A stretch of DNA of 64,000 nt. Origin: Paenibacillus aestuarii. Its GTDB lineage: Bacteria > Bacillota > Bacilli > Paenibacillales > NBRC-103111. Each line of letters begins with the position of its first letter. Position 1 is the stretch's first letter. This document shows positions 41,158-49,356 of the stretch, one piece after another. Location of the stretch: NCBI RefSeq assembly GCF_027789125.1, contig NZ_JAQFVF010000061.1, forward strand, positions 98,254 to 162,253, in the 5' to 3' direction. Below the pieces are notes generated by a model. That model ran no database searches. It saw nothing but the letters and a program-made list of their open reading frames with translations, and was not told the DNA's origin. The translations under genes and the position numbers were made by a program.

Positions 41158-43466
41158 GAACTCTTCATCTTATACTTATTGCTGTCATTGTCACTGCCAT
41201 TGTTTCTTCCGTCGAAGCCGTGCTGGGTAATTATGAGAATGCGCTGCTCCATGAGCGCAAACTGTCCGAAGAGTCTCAGTTATCCTCTAGGGCGCTCGCC
41301 CTTAAATCGGTTATTGACCGTAACTTTAACCTCATGGCCAGCTTGGAAGCCTATGTGAATTCGGATTTCTTGAAGGGCAAGAGCGATATAGAGGTTCTGA
41401 ATTACATGTCCTCGCTGTATACAGGAATTCAAGGCTCGGCCTTGAATGTGCTGATCGCTCCCGGCGGGATTGTCAAATATGTGTATCCGCTCGAAGGCAA
41501 TGAGAGTATTATGAATAGGGACTTGCTGCATGATCCCAGGGGCAATGTGCAAGCGCAGGTTGCGCGCGCATTAAACTCGAAAGGTATGACCATTGACGGA
41601 CCGTTTCGACTGATTCAGGGCAAGGACGGCGTCGTAGCAAGAAAAGCTTTTTATCATGACGGCGAGTTTTGGGGATTGATTTCCGTCGGTTTGGATGTAC
41701 AGCAATTGATGGTGGACGCCGGTGTTAAAGGCAAAGATAACGGCGCTTTGCAGGTCGCCATCCGCAAGCCGGGAGAGCCTGCTTTTTATGGGGATGACCG
41801 CATTTTTCAAATGAAGCCAATGTTCGCTACCATTACTTTTTCAGATAACGTATGGGAACTCGCAGCGCTGCCGCAGCAAAGCGCCTTGCAACACGTCAGT
41901 CAACAGATCCGCTTCATTCGCTCCTCGTATATTAGTGTTCTGGTATTAGGGTTGCTATTTTACTTATACATCGTAAGGCAGCGGATTCAGCTAAGCCGCA
42001 TCGTTCGCGAGCGCACGCAAGAGCTGCTTTTGGCCAATGAAGAGCTCACAGCGATGAATGAAGAGCTGACGGTAGGGGAGCAAGAGCTGCAGGAGTCAAC
42101 CCGGCGATTGCAAGTATCGGAGCAAAAGCTGACGTACATGGCTTACCATGATATGCTGACTGGCATCTATAATCGAACGCATTTTCAAACGCGATTGCAG
42201 GAGCAGATGGAGCTCCAGCAGGAGCGGGGCGGTTTGTTGGCCGTATTATTTTTTGATCTGGACAACTTCAAAATCGTCAATGACTCGCATGGCCATCACA
42301 TAGGCGATCTGCTGCTCCAGCAGGTGGTGAACCGCATTCAACAGGCCGAGCTGCCTTACCATACGTTCGCCCGTTTTGGGGGCGATGAGTTCGTCATGCT
42401 GTTTACAGCATTCGATCATGTTCAGGACATTCGTCAAGTATGCGAACGACTGCTGGATCTGTTTAAAGCTCCTTGCCTCATCGCGAACCGCTCGTTCTTT
42501 ATCAATCTGAGTATCGGGATTGCCGAATATCCGCATGGCGGCACGACAGCGCAGTGCATCCTCAAGAATGCGGACATTGCCATGTACATAGCGAAAAAAG
42601 AAAGCAGCGGCTCCTACATCTTTTTCAACCGGCAGATGGAGTCGAACACTTTGAGCAAGCTGGAGATGGGCAATCATCTGCGGCAGGCGATGACGCGCAA
42701 TGAGCTGGAGATCGTATACCAGCCGCAGGTGGATTGCGAGCAGGGAAGAATTGTAGGTGTCGAAGCGCTGCTGCGATGGAAGCATCCGACCAAAGGCTAT
42801 ATTTCGCCCGCTGAGTTTATTCCATTAGCCGAGGAGATGGGTTTGATTATCCCGATCGGCGAGTGGGTGCTGCGCAGCGCCTGCGCACAGATGGAGGCCT
42901 GGCACAAGCAGATGGGGATATCCGTCGCCCTGTCGGTCAATCTATCTGTCCGTCAGCTGCATGATGAGCGATTGGTGGACAAGGTGCGTTTGATTTTGGA
43001 GGAGACGGGCTTAGAACCACGATTTTTGGAGATGGAGATTACCGAAAATGTAGCGATGAAGGACGAGCAGCTCGATGTGTTGCGTGAGCTGCGGAGTCTC
43101 GGCATCGCCATTTCAGTCGACGATTTCGGGACAAAATATTCCTCGCTCAGCTATTTGAAGCGGTTCCCTGTTACTAAAATTAAGCTGGATCAGTCGTTTG
43201 TACGCGGTGTGCACACGGATGCCAAGGATCGCGCTATGGTGAAAGCCATCATCTCTGTCGCCAATTACTTCCAGTTGAATATTATCGCTGAAGGTGTGGA
43301 GACTGAGGAGCAGGCAAGCTTTCTCGTTGAAAATGGCTGCAAGCAGATTCAAGGCTACTATTTCTACCGGCCGATGTTCGCCGAGGATATGCTGCTTGTG
43401 TTAAGACAGAGCTTGCGATCGAAGCTCGCCTTCATGGAAGTCGCCGCTGCTGAGGGGCAGGCTTGA
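41154..43466 (+). CDS. CHASE-GGDEF-EAL cyclic-di-GMP enzyme
   Basis: A 770-residue membrane protein. One helix (about 2-20), an extracytoplasmic CHASE-type sensor (about 40-230, LNVLIAPGGIVKYVYPL and GLISVGLDVQQL), a second helix (about 260-280), a glutamate-rich coiled coil (about 285-325), a GGDEF domain (about 327-490) with intact RFGGDEFVML, and an EAL domain (about 505-755). The EAL keeps GVEALLRWKHP, NLSVRQL, EITEN, SVDDFGTKYSSLSYLK and AEGVETEEQ. Both activities look possible; I see no RxxD inhibition site before GGDEF. Translation is probably coupled to a 17-codon leader. Confidence 0.9.
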   Translation: MRTLHLILIAVIVTAIVSSVEAVLGNYENALLHERKLSEESQLSSRALALKSVIDRNFNLMASLEAYVNSDFLKGKSDIEVLNYMSSLYTGIQGSALNVLIAPGGIVKYVYPLEGNESIMNRDLLHDPRGNVQAQVARALNSKGMTIDGPFRLIQGKDGVVARKAFYHDGEFWGLISVGLDVQQLMVDAGVKGKDNGALQVAIRKPGEPAFYGDDRIFQMKPMFATITFSDNVWELAALPQQSALQHVSQQIRFIRSSYISVLVLGLLFYLYIVRQRIQLSRIVRERTQELLLANEELTAMNEELTVGEQELQESTRRLQVSEQKLTYMAYHDMLTGIYNRTHFQTRLQEQMELQQERGGLLAVLFFDLDNFKIVNDSHGHHIGDLLLQQVVNRIQQAELPYHTFARFGGDEFVMLFTAFDHVQDIRQVCERLLDLFKAPCLIANRSFFINLSIGIAEYPHGGTTAQCILKNADIAMYIAKKESSGSYIFFNRQMESNTLSKLEMGNHLRQAMTRNELEIVYQPQVDCEQGRIVGVEALLRWKHPTKGYISPAEFIPLAEEMGLIIPIGEWVLRSACAQMEAWHKQMGISVALSVNLSVRQLHDERLVDKVRLILEETGLEPRFLEMEITENVAMKDEQLDVLRELRSLGIAISVDDFGTKYSSLSYLKRFPVTKIKLDQSFVRGVHTDAKDRAMVKAIISVANYFQLNIIAEGVETEEQASFLVENGCKQIQGYYFYRPMFAEDMLLVLRQSLRSKLAFMEVAAAEGQA

Positions 43467-43504
43467 AAGGTGTGCCCCCTCCCTCGCGCCCAGCGTAAAA
43501 AACA

Positions 43505-43549
43505 AGGCTGCTCCCCAGCAGATTCATCTGCCGGGGAGCAGCCTCTTTG
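43505..43549. terminator. Terminator between GGDEF-EAL and histidinol phosphatase genes
   Basis: Perfect 12-base arms (AGGCTGCTCCCC 43505-43516; complement 43533-43544), then CTTTG. Serves both converging genes. Confidence 0.75.
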
Positions 43550-43561
43550 CACGTGTCTCGC

Positions 43562-44374
43562 TTATAGCGGCACGATCTGTTTCTCCTGGTTTTTGTAATA
43601 AACCCAGTGTTTAAAACCAATCTCCTTCAGCTTCGCACTGACCTCCTGCCACTCGTCGCCGACCCGGCTCGGAATGTGAGCGTCAGAACCGAAGGTGGCT
43701 TCTACACCGTAAAACAGCGCCCGTTCCAGAATCTCATCGGACGGATACCAGCCGCCAACGTCTTTGGTTTTGCCGGACGTGTTGATTTCAATCGCAACGC
43801 CGCATTCGCCGATGACCTTGAGTGTATCGTTCACTTTCGGTGTACGGATATCCGAAAACTCGGGATAAAAGCCCTTCATGGCATCGATATGGCCAAGAAT
43901 GTGGAACATGCCCGCCCGTGCGGATTCTTGAATGAGGCGGTAATACTCCTCTTTTTGCTCCACCTTTTGCGCGTCGTTCAGCTTCTTCCAGCGGTTGCGG
44001 TTGAAAATGCTGACGCCGCCGGACAAATGAACGGACCCGATGATGTAATCAAACGGGTACTTTTTGTATTCCTGCCGGTAGATTTCCGCATGTTCCGGGA
44101 AGAAATCGGACTCCACGCCGAGCAGGACGTCGATTTGGCCTTCGTACTCCCGCTTGAGCTGCAGCACTTCCTCCACATAGCGGGGGAATTCGCTCTTCGC
44201 CATCGCGATCAACGGCTGTGCCTGATCATCCGGGCTGCCGAAATAGGGGGAGTGGTCCGAGATGCCGATGACGCTCAGACCGCCGGCAATGGCGGCTTCA
44301 ATATAATCGCGAATCTTACCCTGCGCGTGACCGCAGCGGTCGTGATGGGTATGTAGATCGAATTTCATATACAA
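43562..44374 (-). CDS. hisK: Histidinol-phosphatase, PHP type
   Basis: A 270-residue PHP-superfamily phosphatase that converts histidinol phosphate to histidinol, the HisK/HisJ form of Gram-positives. Metal-binding motifs are in order: DLHTHHDRCGH (about 5-15), GISDHSPY, VESDFFPEH, GSVHLSGG, HILGHIDAMK and FGSDAHIP. It is alone, not in a histidine operon. A TTG at 44374 has AAGGAGG 5 bases upstream; the ATG two codons later is also possible. Confidence 0.9.
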   Translation of the reverse strand: MYMKFDLHTHHDRCGHAQGKIRDYIEAAIAGGLSVIGISDHSPYFGSPDDQAQPLIAMAKSEFPRYVEEVLQLKREYEGQIDVLLGVESDFFPEHAEIYRQEYKKYPFDYIIGSVHLSGGVSIFNRNRWKKLNDAQKVEQKEEYYRLIQESARAGMFHILGHIDAMKGFYPEFSDIRTPKVNDTLKVIGECGVAIEINTSGKTKDVGGWYPSDEILERALFYGVEATFGSDAHIPSRVGDEWQEVSAKLKEIGFKHWVYYKNQEKQIVPL

Positions 44375-44403
44375 TGAAGCCTCCTTTGAACGCTCGGAGC
44401 TCG

Positions 44404-45306
44404 CTACTCCGAACCGAGAAATTGAGTCTCGGGCATACCTTTGAGATCTAGGAGAAATTGCTGCATGGCCGAGTTCAGATAACGCCCTGACTTATATACT
44501 ACACCTACCGGATGGGTAATATCCAGTTCACTGACCTTAATCATTTTTAACGTCCCATGGCGCAGCTCGTCGGCAACGGACATCTTGGAAATGATGGCGA
44601 CGCCAAGATTCAGTTCAACCATGCGCTTGACTTCCTCGCTGCTCGAAAGTTCCATGACAATATGAGGCGACACGTCGTAGGTGGCAAAGAGCTTGTCAAC
44701 GAACCGCCGCCCCGCCGTTTCTGGAGACAGCATAATAAACGGAATATTGCGCAGCTTCTCGATCGATAAATGAGCAAAGCGGCTGAGCGGATGCTGGGCC
44801 GCTACGATCAGCTCAAAGCTGTCATAGTAGAGGACAGATGTTTCCAGCGCTTGATTTTTCTCGAACAAATATGTGATCCCGATATCGATATGCCCATTTT
44901 CCACGCTGTTCATAATGAGGGAAGAGGTCATTGAATGGATCGTCGTTTTGATCAGGGGGAACTGATCTTGAAAATAGGATAAAACCCGCGGCAAAATTTG
45001 CATCGCGATCGATGTGGTCGTTCCGATATGAATATGCCCTTGCGGGGTCTGATTCAAATCTGCTAGCCGCTGCTTCAGGTCGCTGGCGATGCGCAGCATT
45101 TTTTCTGCATGCTCCAGGAATAGTTTTCCGCTATCGGTTAAAGTGACAGGTTGATTGCGGTCAATGAGAATCGTGCCGAATTCGTCTTCGAGGCTTTTGA
45201 TTTGCGCGGAAACGGCAGGCTGGGTCAAGTTGAGAATTTCTCCAGCTTTACGGAAGCTCATCGTTTTGGAAATCGTGAGCAGCGTTTCTAACTGGTTCAT
45301 ATTCAT
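44404..45306 (-). CDS. LysR-family transcriptional regulator (CysL/CbbR-like)
   Basis: A 300-residue LTTR. The helix-turn-helix is at residues 1-62 (MSFRKAGEILNLTQPAVSAQ) and the substrate-binding domain at about 90-290. The clade resembles CysL/CbbR proteins, but no divergent partner is close: the next plus-strand gene, a PadR regulator, begins 259 bases away. GGAGGTGC precedes the ATG. Targets and ligand unknown. Confidence 0.88.
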   Translation of the reverse strand: MNMNQLETLLTISKTMSFRKAGEILNLTQPAVSAQIKSLEDEFGTILIDRNQPVTLTDSGKLFLEHAEKMLRIASDLKQRLADLNQTPQGHIHIGTTTSIAMQILPRVLSYFQDQFPLIKTTIHSMTSSLIMNSVENGHIDIGITYLFEKNQALETSVLYYDSFELIVAAQHPLSRFAHLSIEKLRNIPFIMLSPETAGRRFVDKLFATYDVSPHIVMELSSSEEVKRMVELNLGVAIISKMSVADELRHGTLKMIKVSELDITHPVGVVYKSGRYLNSAMQQFLLDLKGMPETQFLGSE

Positions 45307-45514
45307 GAGCGCACCTCCTGCATATCGAATTGTAAAGGATATACAAATAAAATTTATCGAAATTGTAAAGAGGGATAAAATCCTTTTCTAACTTTGGATA
45401 ACCTCATTATATGCGATGTCGCAAATGTCGGCAATGTTCGTCGTTTGGTTCCTTTTCACATTCAGCTGAAGTGATGCTAAAATATTAAAATATGAATGCG
45501 GAAGCAGGCAGAGC

Positions 45515-45545
45515 CCCTGACAGATGACGCTCATCTGCTGCAGGG
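45515..45545 (+). promoter_or_regulatory. Stable hairpin in the padR leader
   Basis: CCCTG/CAGGG and CAGATGA/TCATCTG pair around a CGC loop, ending 6 bases before the AGGAG of the padR-like gene. There is no T-run, so translation control or RNA stability is more likely than termination. Confidence 0.5.
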
Positions 45546-45565
45546 TACGAAGGAGCGTTAAACTT

Positions 45566-46144
45566 ATGTCAATGAAGCTTGTCATACTTGGTCTCCTGAT
45601 GGAAGCCAACCGGCATCCCTATGAAATCAGGCAAATTATGAAAGAAAGAGGCATGCACAATTATATGAAGCTTCAGGATGGCTCCCTCTACTATGCGATG
45701 GACCAGCTGAAGAAAGATGGCCATGTAGAAGCATTGGAAGTTGTGCGGGAAGCGAAGCGTCCTGAGAAGACGATCTATCAAGTGACGGAATCCGGCCGAA
45801 AAAAGTTTCAGCAGATGCTGGTCGAACAGCTTCATGAGGATATTAAGCATTACCACCCGCTTTATGTGGCGCTGCCTTTTACGGTGCATGGCGACCAGAA
45901 GAAAATTGCCCAAATTCTCGAGAACAAGATCATGGCGCAAAAAATCGCGATGCAGCGAGCGAAAGATCTGTACGAAGAGCACGTGGATATCATTCCAAGG
46001 GTTTCCTTGCATATGATGGTCGGTTGGTATCAGCGGGCATTTGCCGAGCTCAGATGGCTGGAGAAACTGCAGCAAGATGCCGAAGAGGGCAGGCTGCATG
46101 AGAAAGGCGCACCACTGGAAGTGAATTGGGACCGGATTGAATGA
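45566..46144 (+). CDS. PadR-family transcriptional regulator
   Basis: A 192-residue regulator. The PadR winged helix (about 1-80: KLVILGLLMEANRHPYEIRQ, GSLYYAMDQLKKDGHVEAL, ERTIYQVTESGRKKF-like KTIYQVTESGRKKF) is followed by a helical C-terminal domain (about 95-180) of the Vir/PadR subfamily. AAGGAG lies about 10 bases before ATG 45566; a longer frame from 45524 would run through the leader hairpin and is rejected. PadR repressors often control drug exporters or phenolic stress genes; none is adjacent, so the target is unknown. Confidence 0.87.
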   Translation: MSMKLVILGLLMEANRHPYEIRQIMKERGMHNYMKLQDGSLYYAMDQLKKDGHVEALEVVREAKRPEKTIYQVTESGRKKFQQMLVEQLHEDIKHYHPLYVALPFTVHGDQKKIAQILENKIMAQKIAMQRAKDLYEEHVDIIPRVSLHMMVGWYQRAFAELRWLEKLQQDAEEGRLHEKGAPLEVNWDRIE

Positions 46145-46162
46145 GTATCCTTGTAAAATAGG

Positions 46163-46205
46163 ACAGCCGCCGCGACTCTGCCGATGAGAGCTGCTGCGGC
46201 TGTTT
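46163..46205. terminator. Weak terminator-like hairpin after the PadR gene
   Basis: ACAGCCGC and GCGGCTGT are exact complements, with further internal pairing, but only TT follows. Confidence 0.4.
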
Positions 46206-46274
46206 GCCGTTATGGCCCCGGCCAATGCCCCTTCCATGTCCAGCTATGTCCCCGCCATGTCCCACGATAGCCCG

Positions 46275-47717
46275 CTACGGCTCCAATATACGAGCAAACC
46301 TGGCGATGCCCTCTTCAATCTCCGCTCGATTCGCGCGCGCATAAGAAAAGCGCACATACCCTTTGTCTGCGCCATAGACGCCCCCTGGCACGAATAGTAC
46401 GCCCTGCCTGATGCCGCGCTCCAGCAGCTCGGTTTCGGCGATCGGCTGACTGAGCTTGCACCAGATATGATAGCCCCCGACGGGCTTCTCCCATTCGGCT
46501 TTGCCCTGTAGATGCTGTTCCATCGCCGCCAGCATGTAATCCCGTTTCACGGTTAAGCCTTGCAGCACGCGCTCGCGCTGCTCCGTGTAGGCGTTCGATG
46601 TGATGAACGTCTCCACGAGATGCTGCAGCAAGGGACTCGTGCCGAAGTCCATCTGCTGCTTCGCATCAGCGAGCCGGTCGATGACCGAGGCCGGCCCGAC
46701 CATCCAACCGAGGCGGAGCCCCGGCGCGGTCGTTTTGGACATGCTGCCGATGTGCAGGATGGACTCTTTCGAGCCGCTGAGCGCCAGCAGCGAAAGGGGC
46801 GGATCGGCTTCTCCGGCAAGCGTAATGGAGCCGAACGTTTGGTCCTCAACGATCGGAATGCGGTACGATTCGCAGATTTCAATCAGGCGCCGGCGCCGTT
46901 CAAGCGGCAGCACCGCGCCTGTCGGGTTGTGATAGGTCGGCATGGTGATGACCATCTTGATGCGGTGCATTTTATGCAGGGCATGCAGCTCGTCCGGCAG
47001 CAGACCATCGCGATCGAAGGGGATCCGCACCAGGCGAATGCCTGACGCACCGAATAGCGGCAGGGAGTAATGGTAGGACGGGCCTTCGATCGCGATGCTG
47101 TCACCGGGACTCAGCAGGCACTGGGCAATCAAGTGCAGCGCTTGCTGCGCCCCGGATGTGATCAGGAGATGCTCCGGCTTGCAGCTGATCCCGGCATTGT
47201 GGAGCAAATGGGCGGATAGCGCTTGGCGCAGGCTGAGCTCGCCCTTGGCATCCGGGTAATGCAGAGGCAGCGTGCGGCTGCTGCGCTTTAGCATGTCCGC
47301 CACCATGTCGGCGGGCAAGAGATCGGCCGACATTTCCCCATCGGCCAAGTTCAGATAGATCGGGTCCATCGTCAGCTCACGTACTTTGCGCAGCAGTGAC
47401 TGCGTCGGGCGGAACAGTCCTGAAGCCATATAACTGCGCCACTCCGAGAATTTTGAGGCGGATAAATTCCACAAGCTATCGCTCACATACGTGCCCCGTC
47501 CTTGTGAAGATTGGATCAGGCCAAAGGCGCGGAGCTCCTCGAATGATTTGGTCACCGTGCTGCGGTGAACACCGAGTAAGGAAGCCAGGAATCGTTCCGT
47601 TGGCAGCTGACTGCCAGGAGCGAGCGTGCCGTCCATGATCATCGCTTCGATTTGTCGGGTGATTTGTCTGGGAATCGATTCTTTGGTGTCACGATTGCGA
47701 TTAATTTCAATTTGCAT
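46275..47717 (-). CDS. MocR-family regulator (GntR HTH fused to aminotransferase fold)
   Basis: A 480-residue protein. A GntR winged helix (about 12-78, SQLPTERFLASLLGVHRSTV) joins a class I aminotransferase-like domain (about 110-478) that binds pyridoxal phosphate. The PLP lysine is in HIGSMSKTTAPGLRLGW, with YHNPTGAVLP and VEDQTFGSI also conserved. Such proteins sense PLP plus an amino-acid-like ligand and control a divergent gene. The divergent partner is a LysE-type exporter, and a symmetric operator array lies between them. Confidence 0.93.
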   Translation of the reverse strand: MQIEINRNRDTKESIPRQITRQIEAMIMDGTLAPGSQLPTERFLASLLGVHRSTVTKSFEELRAFGLIQSSQGRGTYVSDSLWNLSASKFSEWRSYMASGLFRPTQSLLRKVRELTMDPIYLNLADGEMSADLLPADMVADMLKRSSRTLPLHYPDAKGELSLRQALSAHLLHNAGISCKPEHLLITSGAQQALHLIAQCLLSPGDSIAIEGPSYHYSLPLFGASGIRLVRIPFDRDGLLPDELHALHKMHRIKMVITMPTYHNPTGAVLPLERRRRLIEICESYRIPIVEDQTFGSITLAGEADPPLSLLALSGSKESILHIGSMSKTTAPGLRLGWMVGPASVIDRLADAKQQMDFGTSPLLQHLVETFITSNAYTEQRERVLQGLTVKRDYMLAAMEQHLQGKAEWEKPVGGYHIWCKLSQPIAETELLERGIRQGVLFVPGGVYGADKGYVRFSYARANRAEIEEGIARFARILEP

Positions 47718-47764
47718 AACTGCCGTTCATCCTTTTGTTTCAAAGCTGTTTCTTTTATCTTGGG

Positions 47765-47820
47765 CGAATTGGCCGGCAAAATCAACTGCCAATTGGCTCC
47801 TGACGATAGCGGCCAATTCG
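47765..47820. promoter_or_regulatory. Symmetric three-block operator between MocR and LysE genes
   Basis: CGAATTGGCC (47765-47774) and its exact complement GGCCAATTCG (47811-47820) flank the palindrome GCCAATTGGC (47788-47797), with 13 bases on each side. The dyad axis of the pair and of the palindrome coincide. All share the half-site TTGGC. Confidence 0.7.
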
Positions 47821-47869
47821 TTTAAGCTGTATTTCAGAAGCGCTTGTACAGAAGGAAAGGGGTATTATT

Positions 47870-48514
47870 GTGTTGCTTACGGCATTTATCAAAGGATTTG
47901 TATTTTCTTTATCGCTCTGCTGCGATCTTGGGCTTGTCAATATAGCGATGATTAAGACGGGGATTGAAAAAGGGTTTAAGCCTTCGTTTGAGCTGGGGTT
48001 CGGCTCCTGCTTCGGCGATTTGACTTACTTGGTGCTGGCGCTGCTTGGCGTCACTGTTATTTTTCAAATTCCAGTTATCCGATGGGTTTTGTGGATTGGC
48101 GGAACGCTGGTATTGGCGTGGATGACGGTTTCCATGCTGCGCAAATCGCTCAGCCGGCAAGCGGCGCTTGAGCTTTCGGGCACACAGACGAAGGAGGGCA
48201 AGCAGTTCTGGTGGGGGCTTGGCCTCACGCTGTCGTCGCCGACCGTTATTCTATGGTTCGCCATCGTTGCTGGACCGATTATCGCCAGTTTCGGCACACA
48301 TGACTTGAAGACGACGACCGTCTTCGTTGCCGGGTTCTTTGCCGCCAGCGTCGTCTGGTCCGGGTTTATCGCGCTGGTCTCCGGCGTCTCCCGCAAATGG
48401 TCCAGCGCACGATTCGTACGCGTCATGTCGCTGGTCTCCGCGGTTCTGTTCCTGTTCCTGACGGTGAAGATTTTTATCGACGGCTGGCAGAATCTGCTTC
48501 ATCACGCGGCATAA
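47870..48514 (+). CDS. LysE/RhtB-family exporter
   Basis: A 214-residue amino-acid or small-molecule exporter with six helices. The family's N-terminal block (AFIKGFVFSLSLCCDLGLVN, where many members have GPxN) and SFELGFGSCFGDLTYL are present, and GLGLTLSSPTVILWF is the second conserved segment. GTG start with GGAAAGGGG 7 bases upstream. Divergent from MocR, which probably induces it with its substrate. The 3' end overlaps the convergent HAD gene by 41 bases. Confidence 0.9.
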   Translation: MLLTAFIKGFVFSLSLCCDLGLVNIAMIKTGIEKGFKPSFELGFGSCFGDLTYLVLALLGVTVIFQIPVIRWVLWIGGTLVLAWMTVSMLRKSLSRQAALELSGTQTKEGKQFWWGLGLTLSSPTVILWFAIVAGPIIASFGTHDLKTTTVFVAGFFAASVVWSGFIALVSGVSRKWSSARFVRVMSLVSAVLFLFLTVKIFIDGWQNLLHHAA

Positions 48515-49301
48515 TCCGCGTGAGCAATTCCCGCAGATCAGCTGCAATCAAGTCCGGTGTCACGCCGGCCGCTGCCAGCTGATCCTGCACATTCGCGCTC
48601 GTGGCGACGCCCGTCAGCACGAGCGCCGTGCGGCATCCGGCTTCCAGGCCACCGCGGATGTCCGTCGCCGCATTGTCGCCGATGACCCAGACATCGGCGG
48701 CAGGCAGACCGAGCCGCTCGATGGCGTAAGCCATAATAATCGGCGAAGGCTTGCCGATGATCACCGGCTGCACGCCTGTGGCGGCGGTGATGGCAGCGGC
48801 CAGGGTGCCTGCCCCTGGCATTAGTCCTCCATCCGACGGCAGCAGCCTGTCGGGGTTCGTTAATACATAGGCCGCCCCCTTATGCAGGTGGCGAGCCGCC
48901 TCCGTCAGCTTCGCATAGGTGAAGCTGCGGTCAATGCCCTGGACGACGTAGTCCGGCGTCTGTGCATCAAGCAGGAAGCCGGCCGCCTCCAGGGCGTTTT
49001 GCAATCCGGCTTCCCCGATCATGTGCACGCGGTTGCCCTGGCGCTGCTCCTGCATATACTGCGCGGCCGCTTGCGATGACGTATAGACGGCTGCTGCCGG
49101 AACCTCGATCCCGAGCTCCTGCAGATGCTCAGCGACCTGCTCCGGCGAGCGCGAGGAATTATTCGTCACGAGCAGATACGGCAAGGCCGCATCCTGCAGG
49201 AAGCGAATAAATTCCGCAGCATGCGGGATCGGCTCCCGGCCCCGATATAACGTTCCGTCCAAGTCAATAAGGAATCCGATGGTTCTGTTCTTCTCTTTCA
49301 T
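48474..49301 (-). CDS. HAD-superfamily (IIA, NagD-like) phosphatase
   Basis: A 275-residue cytoplasmic phosphatase of the NagD/AraL group. Motif I is FLIDLDGTLYRG (nucleophile Asp about 12), motif II LLVTNNSSRS, motif III Lys in IIGKPSP, motif IV VIGDNAATDIRGG. Members hydrolyse small phosphorylated compounds such as p-nitrophenyl phosphate, 2-phosphoglycolate or sugar phosphates. A first ATG at 49310 lies one base from AGGAG, so the second at 49301, 10 bases away, is preferred. The C-terminal end overlaps the LysE gene on the other strand. Confidence 0.88.
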   Translation of the reverse strand: MKEKNRTIGFLIDLDGTLYRGREPIPHAAEFIRFLQDAALPYLLVTNNSSRSPEQVAEHLQELGIEVPAAAVYTSSQAAAQYMQEQRQGNRVHMIGEAGLQNALEAAGFLLDAQTPDYVVQGIDRSFTYAKLTEAARHLHKGAAYVLTNPDRLLPSDGGLMPGAGTLAAAITAATGVQPVIIGKPSPIIMAYAIERLGLPAADVWVIGDNAATDIRGGLEAGCRTALVLTGVATSANVQDQLAAAGVTPDLIAADLRELLTRIMPRDEADSASRR

Positions 49302-49356
49302 TAGTTGCATGCTCCTAACTATGTTGGTCCCTTTCTGAACTGCCTATCTACACTGC

